From Clostridium lacusfryxellense (lineage in GTDB: Bacteria > Bacillota > Clostridia > Clostridiales > Clostridiaceae), in assembly GCF_018861735.1 (NCBI RefSeq), contig NZ_JAHLEB010000018.1, positions 1 through 64,000 on the forward strand: DNA of 64,000 nt, written 5' to 3'. The translations under genes were made by a program, and so were the position numbers. A model generated the notes under the pieces. That model was given only the letters and a program-made list of their open reading frames with translations. It was not told the origin of the DNA and made no database searches. Shown piece by piece: positions 53,858-62,791 of the stretch (its first letter is position 1; each line of letters opens with the position of its first letter).

Positions 53858-54785
53858 TGCTACTAGACCTGCAATATTTATAGAAATTTTGTAAGAAGTT
53901 AATTCTTTCATTATTATAAAAGGATTTGATATGGCTCTCATCAAAATTTGCTAATAATAATTGTCTTTTTATAATATCATCAGCTGTAACTTCTTTAGCA
54001 TTTTTCATCATATCATACATAATCATGAATGTAGTAGTCCTTCCTATACCTTGTTTACAATGAAAATGAAGCCAAGTATTTTCAGGTTGTAATTTCACAA
54101 CTTTTACAAAATAATCAACCATATCATCTAGAGGAATCTTACCATCAGTAACAGTTATTCGAATATATGATAATGATTTAGAATTAGTAAGATAACTTTC
54201 ATTTTCTACCTTTATTGGAATTACAGTAATGTTTTTATGATTGTAATATGTCATTGGTACATCTAATTTAATGCTATTTAATTTATTATATTCGTCAATT
54301 AAAACTTGCTCCCTTGTTAAACCTATGTTGGCATCATTTTTTGCATTTGCCCAGCTAACAGGAGCTCCATTAATAAAACCATGTGATTCTTGCCTTAAGT
54401 CAACAACCGTTACAGGCAATGCCGACCCTATATTGTTTATTACAAGAGGTAAATTATACTCAGAAAATTGCTGACTACCCGAGATGTTTAATGTACTTAA
54501 TCCGCTAAGATTTAAATTCTGTGTGTTTAACGATGTTAATGAAGTAGTAGTCGTGCGAAAGTTCTTTGGAATTTCATAATAATTTTGTGTATCCAAAACA
54601 AGATTTACACTATTCCCATCCGGTTGGGTGGTAGGGGCTTGTATAATTTCATTCTTTATTTCTCTTAGATCTAAGCTATTATTACAAGATCTTTTAATAT
54701 CATCAAAAATCGTTCTATTGTTCATCTGCAAATACTTGTTTATTATCATCATTTTATAATTATATAAATAAGGGTACCTATACAT
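53844..54785 (-). CDS. PTP-like (inositol polyphosphate) phosphatase
   Basis: About 313 residues of the protein-tyrosine-phosphatase-like phytase family. The catalytic P-loop is HCKQGIGRTT (Cys243, Arg249). Other family marks are VVDLRQESHGF and PVSWANAKND. GGAGGG precedes ATG 54785. Known phytases of this type are secreted, but here the N-terminus (MYRYPYLYNYKMMI) is not a convincing signal peptide. It may act on inositol phosphates or phosphoproteins. It is the first gene of a two-gene unit with the GxGYxYP protein. Confidence 0.88.
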   Translation of the reverse strand: MYRYPYLYNYKMMIINKYLQMNNRTIFDDIKRSCNNSLDLREIKNEIIQAPTTQPDGNSVNLVLDTQNYYEIPKNFRTTTTSLTSLNTQNLNLSGLSTLNISGSQQFSEYNLPLVINNIGSALPVTVVDLRQESHGFINGAPVSWANAKNDANIGLTREQVLIDEYNKLNSIKLDVPMTYYNHKNITVIPIKVENESYLTNSKSLSYIRITVTDGKIPLDDMVDYFVKVVKLQPENTWLHFHCKQGIGRTTTFMIMYDMMKNAKEVTADDIIKRQLLLANFDESHIKSFYNNERINFLQNFYKYCRSSSNDFE

Positions 54786-55005
54786 GTATTCCCTCCATAA
54801 AATAAATTTCACTATATATTATGTTATGGAATAAATTAACGTTACTTTAAAATAACTGTCTATCATTCTATGTAAGTATCTAGTATAAATAAAATTTATA
54901 TGACCATATTCTATGATAAGAGTATAATGTATATATGCAGTATAGATTTGGTAAACTTACCATACTACTTGCATAGAATACTAAATCAATCAGGAGGTAA
55001 TACAT

Positions 55006-55446
55006 ATGTTAAAACAAACAATAAAAGCTGATATTATTAAATATATGAAAAGCAGGGATAAAGTTAGGCTCACCACTTTAAGGACTTTAATGGCTGACGT
55101 TAAATATAAAGAATTGGATTTAAAGAGAGAACTTGAAGACAATGAGTTAGTTGGTATTATTGAGAAAACAATTAAGCAATTACATGAAACTCTTGGCTAT
55201 GCGAAACAATCTGACAAAGCAGATATTATAGCTGAATCAGAAACATCTATTGAAATGCTTACTGTTTATATGCCAAAACAATTAACTGACGATCAGGCGA
55301 GAGCAATCATAGCTGAGGTTATAACTGAAAATGGTTTTAAAGGAAAAGGTGATATGGGAAAAGTTATGAAGGCTATTATGCCAAAGCTCAAGGGACAGTA
55401 CGATGGTAGGAAAGTAAATCCTCTTGTAAATGAATTACTAGCATAG
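55006..55446 (+). CDS. GatB/YqeY-domain protein
   Basis: A 146-residue protein of the YqeY family, equal to the C-terminal tRNA-binding domain of GatB as a stand-alone unit. It shows LRTLMADVKYKELD, MLTVYMPKQLTDDQ and GKGDMGKVMKAIMPKLKGQYDG, all typical. Excellent AGGAGGT site. It probably binds tRNA; the precise role is unknown. Single gene with a terminator. Confidence 0.94.
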   Translation: MLKQTIKADIIKYMKSRDKVRLTTLRTLMADVKYKELDLKRELEDNELVGIIEKTIKQLHETLGYAKQSDKADIIAESETSIEMLTVYMPKQLTDDQARAIIAEVITENGFKGKGDMGKVMKAIMPKLKGQYDGRKVNPLVNELLA

Positions 55447-55456
55447 GGGCCACAGC

Positions 55457-55489
55457 AGTAGTGATATTTATATCACTACTTCTGTTTTA
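55457..55489 (+). terminator. Terminator after the YqeY gene
   Basis: AGTAGTGATA pairs with TATCACTACT across four bases, followed by TCTGTTTTAT. Confidence 0.75.
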
Positions 55490-55595
55490 TTATATACATA
55501 TTGTATTGTAATCACATTTCTTTTTTGTTATACTTGATATAATATTAAATAATTTAAAATAAACGAGTATAAAATAAGTTAAGGTGGTGTCGCAC

Positions 55596-55742
55596 ATGGG
55601 ACTTTTACGTTGGATAGGCGGAATAGTAGTATTTTTTTGGGTTTTAGGTCTTATACTTAAAATTGGTGGCGGTATGATCCACACGTTGCTTGTAATAGCA
55701 GCTATTGTATTTATTGTTGATAAGATTTCAGGTAAAAAATAA
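55596..55742 (+). CDS. Small membrane protein of the lmo0937 family
   Basis: A 48-residue protein starting MGLLRWIGGIVVFFWVLGL, with two short hydrophobic segments (about 5-22 and 26-42) and a basic end KISGKK. It has a strong AAGGTGGTG site seven bases before the ATG and is followed by a perfect terminator, so it is a real gene despite its size. It matches the tiny Lmo0937-like membrane proteins of Firmicutes, whose function is unknown. Confidence 0.85.
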   Translation: MGLLRWIGGIVVFFWVLGLILKIGGGMIHTLLVIAAIVFIVDKISGKK

Positions 55743-55758
55743 ATTTAAACTTAAATAC

Positions 55759-55797
55759 CCTCATGTAAAAATATTCATTTTTACATGAGGTTTTTTT
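55759..55797 (+). terminator. Terminator after the small membrane protein gene
   Basis: CCTCATGTAAAAAT pairs with ATTTTTACATGAGG, followed by seven T residues. Confidence 0.92.
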
Positions 55798-55999
55798 ATA
55801 ACGATTTTTTACAAGATACTATAGAGTGATAGTTGCTTAATTTTTTTAAGCTAATTAAATTCTAACCGTTCTAAACTTTAATTATTTAATATATATATAA
55901 TATTTTCCTAATAATTTATGTGAATATTAATTTTCTATTTCATTTATTTATTTACATGTTACAATTAAGTTAATAATATTATTTGTGAGGTGTTCCTGT

Positions 56000-56458
56000 A
56001 TGGATAATATCGATATTAAAATACTTAAGCTATTACAGCAAAATTCCAGAGTTACGGCTTCTGAAATAAGTAGCCGAATTAATCTTTCCGTACCTGCAGT
56101 AAGTGAAAGATTAAAAAAGCTTGATGCCACTGGTATTATTGAAAAGTACACTATAATATTAAGTGCCAAAAAACTAAATAAACGTCTTATGATAATGATG
56201 TTTTTATCTCTCGAATCGCCAAAGTTTAAAGATGCTTTTATTAGTATTATTCAGTTGGATGATGAAATTGTTGAGTGCCACTACCTTGCTGGCGATTACG
56301 ATTACATCCTTAAGATTATAACAGAAAGTACGGAAAGTTTAGAAAAAAAACTACTCAAGATAAAAAACATTCCAGGAGTTCGTAAAACTAAGACCATAGT
56401 CTCCCTTTCCACAATAAAAAACAATTATTCTATTATACCAACTGAAATTAAAAACTAA
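56000..56458 (+). CDS. Lrp/AsnC-family regulator
   Basis: About 152 residues: an N-terminal helix-turn-helix (DIKILKLLQQNSRVTASEI, then LSVPAVSERLKKLDATGII) and a C-terminal RAM ligand-binding domain (about 65-145; CHYLAGDYDYILKI). GAGGTG is spaced for ATG 56000; the frame itself opens at GTG 55985. It lies 24 bp upstream of ald, so it is probably the amino-acid-responsive regulator of alanine dehydrogenase, as for AldR in other bacteria. Confidence 0.93.
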   Translation: MDNIDIKILKLLQQNSRVTASEISSRINLSVPAVSERLKKLDATGIIEKYTIILSAKKLNKRLMIMMFLSLESPKFKDAFISIIQLDDEIVECHYLAGDYDYILKIITESTESLEKKLLKIKNIPGVRKTKTIVSLSTIKNNYSIIPTEIKN

Positions 56459-56482
56459 ATAAATATTTAGGAGGTTTTTATT

Positions 56483-57607
56483 ATGATAATTGGTGTTCCA
56501 AAAGAAATCAAAAACAATGAGAATAGGGTTGCTATAACCCCTGATGGTGTACATGCCTTAGTAATTAAAGGTCATCAGGTTCTAATTGAAAAATCAGCTG
56601 GAGTAGGCAGTGGTATTGAAGATACAGACTATGAATTAGTTGGTGCTAAAATAATCAATAAAAACACAGATGTTTTTGATCAAGCGGATATTATTGTGAA
56701 AGTTAAGGAACCATTAGAAAGTGAATATGAACTATTCAAAGAAAATCAAACTCTATTTACCTATCTCCATTTGGCTCCAAACCCTGCCCTTACCAATGCC
56801 TTACTTAAAAAGAAAATTACTGGCATAGCCTATGAAACCGTTCACCCTAAAGAAGGAGGCCTACCCCTTTTAACTCCAATGAGTGAAGTTGCAGGTAGAA
56901 TGTCCATTCAAATTGGTGCAACGCTTCTACAAAAATACTATGGTGGACTTGGTGTATTACTAGGTGGAGTTTCCGGGGTTCTTCCTGGTGAGGTTGTAAT
57001 TATCGGCGGTGGAGTTGTCGGCTTAAATGCAGCGAAAATGGCCGTTGGTCTTGGCGCTCGCGTAACAATTCTTGATATTAACAAGGCAAGGCTTGCCCAG
57101 CTAGATGATATATTTCTTGGCAGAGTTTCTACCCTAGTTTGCAATGATTATAACATTGCATCAATGGCTAAAAAAGCAGACTTATTGATTGGTGCTGTTT
57201 TAGTTGTTGGTGCCAGAGCGCCTAAGTTAGTTACAGCTGAGGTAGTTAAATCAATGAAAAAGGGATCTGTTATTGTTGATGTAGCAATAGACCAAGGTGG
57301 CTCTGTAGAAACAATAGATAGAGTAACAACTCATGATAATCCTTGCTATGAAAAATATGGAGTTATTCATTACAGCGTAGCAAATATTCCTGGTGCTGTT
57401 CCAAAGACTGCAACCTATGCACTTACTGGTTCAACCCTTCCCTATTTGTTAGATATTGCAAGTAAAGGTGTTGTAAAAGCTATGCTTGAGGATGAAGCCC
57501 TTTTAGCAGGTTTAAATACCTATAAAGGTTTTGTAACTTATAAAGCTGTATCCCAAGGTCTAGGAATCGAATACAAATCACCTAAAGAATTATTACAAAC
57601 TATATAA
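56483..57607 (+). CDS. ald: Alanine dehydrogenase
   Basis: A 374-residue enzyme that interconverts L-alanine and pyruvate with NAD and ammonium. It has the N-terminal [17 protein letters not shown], the substrate loop with His in FTYLHLAPN, and the NAD motif [12 protein letters not shown] (about residue 175). Length is usual for the family. AGGAGG site. It follows the Lrp-type regulator and precedes the T-box-controlled amino-acid transporter, forming an amino-acid section of the window. Confidence 0.97.
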   Translation: MIIGVPKEIKNNENRVAITPDGVHALVIKGHQVLIEKSAGVGSGIEDTDYELVGAKIINKNTDVFDQADIIVKVKEPLESEYELFKENQTLFTYLHLAPNPALTNALLKKKITGIAYETVHPKEGGLPLLTPMSEVAGRMSIQIGATLLQKYYGGLGVLLGGVSGVLPGEVVIIGGGVVGLNAAKMAVGLGARVTILDINKARLAQLDDIFLGRVSTLVCNDYNIASMAKKADLLIGAVLVVGARAPKLVTAEVVKSMKKGSVIVDVAIDQGGSVETIDRVTTHDNPCYEKYGVIHYSVANIPGAVPKTATYALTGSTLPYLLDIASKGVVKAMLEDEALLAGLNTYKGFVTYKAVSQGLGIEYKSPKELLQTI

Positions 57608-57614
57608 TTTTATG

Positions 57615-57643
57615 TTGATTAAATAATATATACATGTTATAGT
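57615..57643 (+). promoter_or_regulatory. Promoter of the tandem T-box leader
   Basis: TTGATT (57615-57620), a 17-bp spacer, TATAGT (57638-57643). It starts within 10 bp of the ald stop, and would place the RNA start near 57650, just before the first T-box stem I. Confidence 0.65.
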
Positions 57644-57649
57644 AATAAA

Positions 57650-57906
57650 AATACATTAAAAGCTATGAAGGGAAAGAGTACGTAAATAAAGGTTTAAAAG
57701 AGAGTGGGATAACGAATAAGTTTTTAGAACATGTTCGTTTAAGGTGAAAACCCATAAACTACTATTTACCGAAAATCATCCTGAAGCTGCAAGCTGAAAC
57801 TAAGTAAGCATTGCCGGATTATTCCGTTAAAATTCGAGTTATAAATTTGAGTGGCACCGCGGACACAATTTTCGCCTCATAGCGAAGTTTGATGTCCGCT
57901 TTTTTA
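57650..57906 (+). promoter_or_regulatory. T-box riboswitch 1, isoleucine specifier (AUC)
   Basis: A complete T-box leader: AGAGAGTGGG with GGTGAAAACCCA in stem I, the specifier loop GAAAATCATCC (57771-57781), the T-box sequence GAGTGGCACCGCGG (57849-57862) and a terminator ending in TTTTTTA. Reading the loop as GAAA-codon-A gives ATC (57775-57777), isoleucine. Uncharged tRNA-Ile would favour the antiterminator and allow transcription towards the NSS transporter. Confidence 0.88.
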
Positions 57907-57969
57907 TGCGCTTTAATATTCTAAATCTTGATTCATTAGTTAAAATAATTAAATAATATAACAACAAAG

Positions 57970-58209
57970 AAAGGGAAGAGTATATATTCTTAGTGTTAAA
58001 AAGAGAGTGGGTTAATAAACAAGTTTATGATAACAAACAAGTTTGTTTAAGCTGAAAGCCCATAACACTTTAATGTAGAAAATCACCCTTGAGTTGCAGG
58101 CTGAAGATAAGTAGGCCCCGCCGGAGCATTCCGTTAAAAAGATAGTTATAAATTTGAGTGGTACCGCGGACATCTTTTCGCCTCATAGCGAGATGAGTGT
58201 CTATTTTTT
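57970..58209 (+). promoter_or_regulatory. T-box riboswitch 2, isoleucine specifier (AUC)
   Basis: A second full T-box directly in line with the first: AGAGAGTGGG, GCTGAAAGCCCA, specifier loop GAAAATCACCC (58078-58088), T-box GAGTGGTACCGCGG (58156-58169) and a terminator with TTTTTTT. The specifier again reads ATC (58082-58084). There is no convincing separate promoter between the two, so both probably lie on one RNA and both must be antiterminated. Confidence 0.88.
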
Positions 58210-58280
58210 TGTCTTAAAATATTTCTCTATGTTTCATAGTAGAGATATGTTTAATTAAATATAAAAAGGAGTGAGATGTG

Positions 58281-59663
58281 ATGGAGGATAAAAATAAAAG
58301 AGAGACGTTTTCAACCGGATTTGCAGTTTTCTTTGCTACATTAGGTTCGGCAGTAGGTTTAGGTAACATATGGAGATTTCCCTATTTAACAGGAGCTAAT
58401 GGTGGTGGAGCTTTTCTCTTAGCATACCTTTTATGCGTTGCATTAGTTGGTATTCCCATTATGGCGTGTGAATTCTACATTGGCAGAAAATCAAGAAAAA
58501 ATGCAGTAGGAGCTTTTAAAAAGCTAAAGGCTGGTAAAGGCTGGAAAGTTATTGGATTTATGGGGGTAGCATCGGCATTTCTAATAATGTTTTTTTATAG
58601 TTCTGTTGCTGGATGGGTTTATTCCTATGTTTTCAGGGCATTAAAAGGAGATTTCGTGGGAGTTACTGCAACTACCGCTAAGACAAAATTCATGACTACT
58701 TTAGTTGGACCAATGTCTCCACTAGTATGGCAATTTATAGTTCTAGCCGTTGTTTCAGTAATTTTAATTGCAGGTGTTAAAAATGGAATTGAAAGAATAA
58801 CTAAAACACTTATGCCGGTATTATTTATATTAATTATTATATGTGATGTTAGAGCTTTAACACTTCCAGGCGCATCTCAGGGATTAAATTTTTTATTCCA
58901 TGTAGATTTTACACAGTTAACTGGACCTGTTATATTAACAGCTCTAGGCCTTGCATTTTTCAAAATGTCACTTGGAATTGGAATAATGATTACTTATGGA
59001 AGTTATTTCACTCATGATAATGATATGATTGCAACTTCTGCAAAAGTTGCAATATCAGACTCGCTAGTTTCAATACTTGCAGGAATTGCAATATTCCCAG
59101 CTGTATTTTCATTTGGAATGGAGCCTAGTGCAGGTCCCGGACTTTTATTTATGACTATACCACTTGTATTCTCTAAAATACCTTTTGGTAGTGTACTTTT
59201 AGTAGCATTTTTCCTTTTAACTGCTATAGCCGCTACAACTGCAATGATGTCTATCGTTCAAGTGCCAGTAGCATATTTTACGGAAGAAAAAGGTATGGGA
59301 CGAGTGAAAGCAGTATTGCTTACCACAGGGATAATAATGGTAGTTGGAGTTCTTGCAACATTATCTGCTGATTCTTCAAGTGTTCTTGGTAATATTCATA
59401 TAATAGGAAAAAAAGGATTTTTTGATTCCTTTGACTATTTGTCCTCTAATATATTACTTCCAGTAGGAGGACTTATAACAGCAATTTACATTGGATACTT
59501 TGTTAAAAAAGAAGATTTCAAACTAGAATTATCAAATCAAGGAACTTTAAACAATAATCTTGTTTTAAATATTGTTCATGTATTTATTAAATTTGTATCA
59601 CCAGTTTTACTTATAATTGTTTTTCTAAACTCAATAGGGGTAATGGATCGTTTATTTAAATAA
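58281..59663 (+). CDS. Sodium-dependent amino-acid transporter, NSS family, T-box controlled
   Basis: A 460-residue paralogue of the transporter at 278, with the same GSAVGLGNIWRFPYL motif in the first helix and about eleven to twelve membrane segments. AAAAAGGAGTGAG precedes the start. The two proteins differ by conservative changes through the membrane core and by their last residues (VMDRLFK here). Control by two isoleucine-type T-boxes suggests isoleucine or branched-chain amino-acid uptake. That assignment rests on the leader, not on the binding site. Confidence 0.92.
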   Translation: MEDKNKRETFSTGFAVFFATLGSAVGLGNIWRFPYLTGANGGGAFLLAYLLCVALVGIPIMACEFYIGRKSRKNAVGAFKKLKAGKGWKVIGFMGVASAFLIMFFYSSVAGWVYSYVFRALKGDFVGVTATTAKTKFMTTLVGPMSPLVWQFIVLAVVSVILIAGVKNGIERITKTLMPVLFILIIICDVRALTLPGASQGLNFLFHVDFTQLTGPVILTALGLAFFKMSLGIGIMITYGSYFTHDNDMIATSAKVAISDSLVSILAGIAIFPAVFSFGMEPSAGPGLLFMTIPLVFSKIPFGSVLLVAFFLLTAIAATTAMMSIVQVPVAYFTEEKGMGRVKAVLLTTGIIMVVGVLATLSADSSSVLGNIHIIGKKGFFDSFDYLSSNILLPVGGLITAIYIGYFVKKEDFKLELSNQGTLNNNLVLNIVHVFIKFVSPVLLIIVFLNSIGVMDRLFK

Positions 59664-59704
59664 TATTACTAATAAGTCTTAATAAATTTTAAGTTTAATA
59701 CCTT

Positions 59705-59757
59705 AAAACGCAATAAAAGCCTCAATAATCCTTGAGGCTTTTATTGCGTTTTTTATT
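59705..59757 (+). terminator. Terminator after the second NSS gene
   Basis: AAACGCAATAAAAGCCTCAA pairs perfectly with its complement (ending about 59751), followed by TTTTTTATT. The rest of the gap up to 59963 is AT-rich with short inverted repeats and no gene that I can see. Confidence 0.93.
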
Positions 59758-59963
59758 CTACTGCAAACCACTATAAAAATATTCAGATGTTACAATTATA
59801 TGTTTGCTAACAATTTATGTGTGCTAATAGCATATGTGTTAATTATATATATTTATATATAATTATATAAAATAAACTTAAATAATACATATTATGATTA
59901 TTATAAGTATTATGTATTATTTTAATTCAAATTTTTCATTCTAATGTAATAAGGGGGCTTATA

Positions 59964-60167
59964 ATGGAAACTATAGTTAGATATTCAGATGAATATGAAC
60001 TTAGAACCCGTATTGATAAATTAAGAGATATTCTAAATGAACTTTGTTGTAACACTACTGAAATTGAAGCAATTGGAACAAATGAAGAGATGTTAATTTT
60101 GAGCCGCCAATTAGATGAACTTATAGTTAAATATATGGTTCTAAAAACACATAATACAGATATTTGA
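59964..60167 (+). CDS. Spo0E-like aspartyl-phosphate phosphatase
   Basis: A 67-residue helical protein with the family signature SRQLDELIVKYM near its C-terminus and a matching first helix (RIDKLRDILNELC). Spo0E proteins remove phosphate from Spo0A and delay sporulation. The start has AAGGGGGC upstream. It supports a spore-forming host. A palindrome overlaps its stop codon. Confidence 0.85.
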   Translation: METIVRYSDEYELRTRIDKLRDILNELCCNTTEIEAIGTNEEMLILSRQLDELIVKYMVLKTHNTDI

Positions 60168-60185
60168 TATTGCCTTATCAAATAT
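60160..60185. terminator. Palindrome shared by convergent genes
   Basis: ATATTTGATA pairs with TATCAAATAT across TTGCCT. It overlaps the stop codon of the Spo0E-like gene and lies ten bases from the end of the convergent metallo-hydrolase gene. It may end both RNAs, though the T tracts are weak. Confidence 0.5.
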
Positions 60186-60194
60186 CAAATATAT

Positions 60195-61097
60195 CTAATC
60201 TAATTCAGCTTTTGAATATTTAAGAAACCCGTTATCAATTTTTATCACTATCAAACCTATTTCATTTAAATACTCAACATATGAATTTAGCATTCTTTTT
60301 ATTAATGCATATTTATATCTATCTTTAATATCAATCCTAAAATTGTTTATAACAACCCTGAAAATATCATCCAGTGTCATATCAGCATCTATGAGTCTAT
60401 ATATTCTATCAGCTCTCTCCTTATAGAAAACTATATTATCAGTTATAAGTTTTGTAATGTCATCATATATCCCTTTGTGGGCCACTATATATTTGCTACA
60501 TTTAAGGTCATAAAGTTTTAATTTACTTGATAAATCCTCACTAAGTATATAAGCATAAGGCATTTTAGCCCCTCTCATAACTTCATAACTTATAAGGCTG
60601 TCTGCTAAGTAGACAACGTCATCTGGGGTAGTTATGCATATATGAGCAGGACTATGTCCTGGTGTATGAAGAATTTTAAATTCTATACCTAACATCACTA
60701 TGCTATCTTGGTTATCCATAATCATAATATCTGTTTCACAAACCATATGTCCAAAATGCTGAGCAACATCAGATAATGTTTGGTTATTGTAATAAAGTTT
60801 AAGATTAAGCGTAGAACTGCATATAAGTGCTTCATAGGCTGGCATAGCGATAATACAGTTATACTTTTTTTTCAGCTTTGCGTTATTACCTACATGGTCA
60901 ACATGGGCATGACTGCATAATATACCTACTACCTTAAAGTTGTTTTTTTCGAGTATCTCATCTATTCCTTTTCTTTCCCCTTGTGCCCATCCTGAATCTA
61001 ACATAATAATTTCTTCTTCATTAATTTTATAAAAAGGTATATATGTCATTCCAGTATCAATACAAAACGTATTTCCTTTTATCTCTTTTATTTTCAT
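60195..61097 (-). CDS. Metallo-beta-lactamase-fold hydrolase
   Basis: A 300-residue protein. The metal motif is HAHVDHVGN (about residue 63), with further ligands in HTPGHSPAH (about 144) and YLADSL, and a late His in VAHKGIY (about 205). About 80 residues follow the fold, including a helical tail (residues of about 220-300). It is probably a glyoxalase II-like or related hydrolase in the cytosol. No specific substrate can be assigned. Confidence 0.88.
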   Translation of the reverse strand: MKIKEIKGNTFCIDTGMTYIPFYKINEEEIIMLDSGWAQGERKGIDEILEKNNFKVVGILCSHAHVDHVGNNAKLKKKYNCIIAMPAYEALICSSTLNLKLYYNNQTLSDVAQHFGHMVCETDIMIMDNQDSIVMLGIEFKILHTPGHSPAHICITTPDDVVYLADSLISYEVMRGAKMPYAYILSEDLSSKLKLYDLKCSKYIVAHKGIYDDITKLITDNIVFYKERADRIYRLIDADMTLDDIFRVVINNFRIDIKDRYKYALIKRMLNSYVEYLNEIGLIVIKIDNGFLKYSKAELD

Positions 61098-61136
61098 GTA
61101 TTATCTTTAATCCTTCTCTCTGTTTCTTTTTTTTAC

Positions 61137-61268
61137 CTAAATGTTTTTTCTAATCATTTCAGTTTCAACGTCTTTGCCTTTATCTTTAATAGCTTTCAAT
61201 GTTTCATTAACTAAATATGCTGTATTACCATTTTTTCTTTTGCTTCCTACTATACCTAATACTTTCAT
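61137..61268 (-). pseudogene. N-terminal stub of an NADPH-dependent FMN reductase
   Basis: A frame of 43 residues begins MKVLGIVGSKRKNGNTAYLV, the flavodoxin-like FMN phosphate-binding start of iron-sulfur flavoproteins and FMN reductases, which are normally about 190-200 residues. It stops at TAG after RKNI, and no continuation is found in other frames downstream. It still has a GGAGGAAGAG ribosome site, so it may be translated. It is best read as a truncated gene. Confidence 0.7.
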
Positions 61269-61325
61269 TCTCTTCCTCCATATATTAAATATTTGATATA
61301 TATATACAAACTTTTGAATAACTTA

Positions 61326-62684
61326 TTACTGTTCGTTTCCAAGAAGATGTCTACCAAGATATACTGCACTCGCTGCAGCTTGAGATAAAGAATAAGTTAC
61401 TCCAGAACAATCTCCGGTAATATAAAGTCCCTTCTGCTTTGTCTCAAAAAACTCATTAGTACTAATCTCGGGTTCGTAAAATTTTGCATCGATTCCATAT
61501 AATAAAGTATCCATAGAAATTTTTTTACCTGTTAGACTTTCTATTGACTCAAAGATTTTCAGTAAAGCTTCGATATATACTTTAGGAATTTCATTATATA
61601 GATTTCCACCCTCATAAGCAAGTGAGGGCATAATGCTATTCCTAAATAGTTGGCAATTAGTAGTTTCCCTATTTTTTAGTATATCACCAAATCGCTGAAT
61701 TACTATTCTTTCTTTGCCCCTATTTATAGATTGTATTATACTTCTTGCATACTCCCTAGCCTTTTTATGACAAGAAAAATATCTAGGAACAAAAATAGAA
61801 AAGTTAAGATTACAACTTGGACTATCTGTTTCTAGCTGATTTTGACCATCTGCCATTACCAGTCCTTCTTGATATTTTTTAATGACTTTGCCTTTAGGGT
61901 TCATGCAATAAGTAGTAGCTTCAAATTTATCGCCTCTATATCTAACCTTAACCTCAAAAGAATCCTTAAGAATATCTTCAAGCTGATCTCCCTTCATCTC
62001 AACTCTTATACCTAAGTCCAGTCTTTCTCTGAAAGGCACTATATTAAAATTTTTACAATAATTAAGAAATCTATCTCCTCCACTTATACCCGTGGCTAAT
62101 ACAACCACCTTAGAGCGAAATACATTCTGATGAATGTTTAACCTAAATACATTATTTTTTTTATCTATAGTAATTATATCTGTCTCACACTTTATATCAA
62201 CCTTATCCTTTAAATATATATACATTTTTTCTAAAATTTCATATGATAACTTAGTTCCTAAATGTCTCACTTTTGTATTTAATATATCATATTTACTTCC
62301 TTTTGAAAGCTTTATAAGTTCTTCATTTTCTGTACTGTATATTTTAACCTTATCTCCACCAAATAAACATAAGGTTTTATCTACATTCTCCATTAAATCC
62401 ATAGTGAGTTTATTTCCTATTTTATCACCTAAATTGCCACCAAAATCATTTGTATAATTAAACTTCCCCTCAGACCTACCCATGCCTCCAAAACCTTGAA
62501 TCTTATTACATGTTTTGCAATTCATACATTTTCCACTTAGTTCAATTTCAATTGGACATATTCTATCTAAAAACTCTTTTCCTTTTTCTACCATAAGTAT
62601 TTTCAAATTTGTTTCTGATTGTAAAAGAGTATATGCAAGAAAAATCCCACTAACTCCTGACCCAACTATAGTTATATCATACAT
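61326..62684 (-). CDS. FAD-dependent oxidoreductase (YtfP-like dehydrogenase)
   Basis: A 452-residue flavoprotein. The FAD motif is ITIVGSGVSGIFLAY at the N-terminus, with a second nucleotide element VVVLATGISGGDRF (about residue 195) and a C-terminal YITGDCSGVTYSLSQAA closing the FAD site. Near residue 55 it has CMNCKTCNKIQGFGGMG, a cysteine group seen in FAD-dependent dehydrogenases of this type that may bind a cluster. Substrate unknown. It is on the same strand as rubrerythrin and the flavin-reductase stub. Confidence 0.82.
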   Translation of the reverse strand: MYDITIVGSGVSGIFLAYTLLQSETNLKILMVEKGKEFLDRICPIEIELSGKCMNCKTCNKIQGFGGMGRSEGKFNYTNDFGGNLGDKIGNKLTMDLMENVDKTLCLFGGDKVKIYSTENEELIKLSKGSKYDILNTKVRHLGTKLSYEILEKMYIYLKDKVDIKCETDIITIDKKNNVFRLNIHQNVFRSKVVVLATGISGGDRFLNYCKNFNIVPFRERLDLGIRVEMKGDQLEDILKDSFEVKVRYRGDKFEATTYCMNPKGKVIKKYQEGLVMADGQNQLETDSPSCNLNFSIFVPRYFSCHKKAREYARSIIQSINRGKERIVIQRFGDILKNRETTNCQLFRNSIMPSLAYEGGNLYNEIPKVYIEALLKIFESIESLTGKKISMDTLLYGIDAKFYEPEISTNEFFETKQKGLYITGDCSGVTYSLSQAAASAVYLGRHLLGNEQ

Positions 62685-62707
62685 ATTTTAACTTCTTCCT
62701 TAAAATC

Positions 62708-62758
62708 AAAGAAATGATTAGAGGTGTGATTTCTTATCACTTCTCCAATCATTTCTTT
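62708..62758 (-). terminator. Terminator after rubrerythrin
   Basis: AAAGAAATGATT pairs with AATCATTTCTTT, and the inner part (AGAGGTGTGA with TATCACTTCT) extends the stem. The minus-strand tract after it is only partly T-rich. Confidence 0.7.
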
Positions 62759-62791
62759 AAAGTTACTTTTTATTTATATATTTATCATTTC

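Noticed and set aside
53858-53944. Longer N-terminus for the GxGYxYP protein from 53944
   Set aside because: The extra 29 residues are read out of frame through the conserved C-terminal coding region of the phosphatase gene, and no ribosome site precedes that start.
57928-57959. Possible separate promoter for the second T-box (TTGATT with TAATAT)
   Set aside because: The spacing is 20 bp to the better -10 match and the 17-bp alternative is AAATAA. It is too weak to claim, so one shared transcript is preferred.
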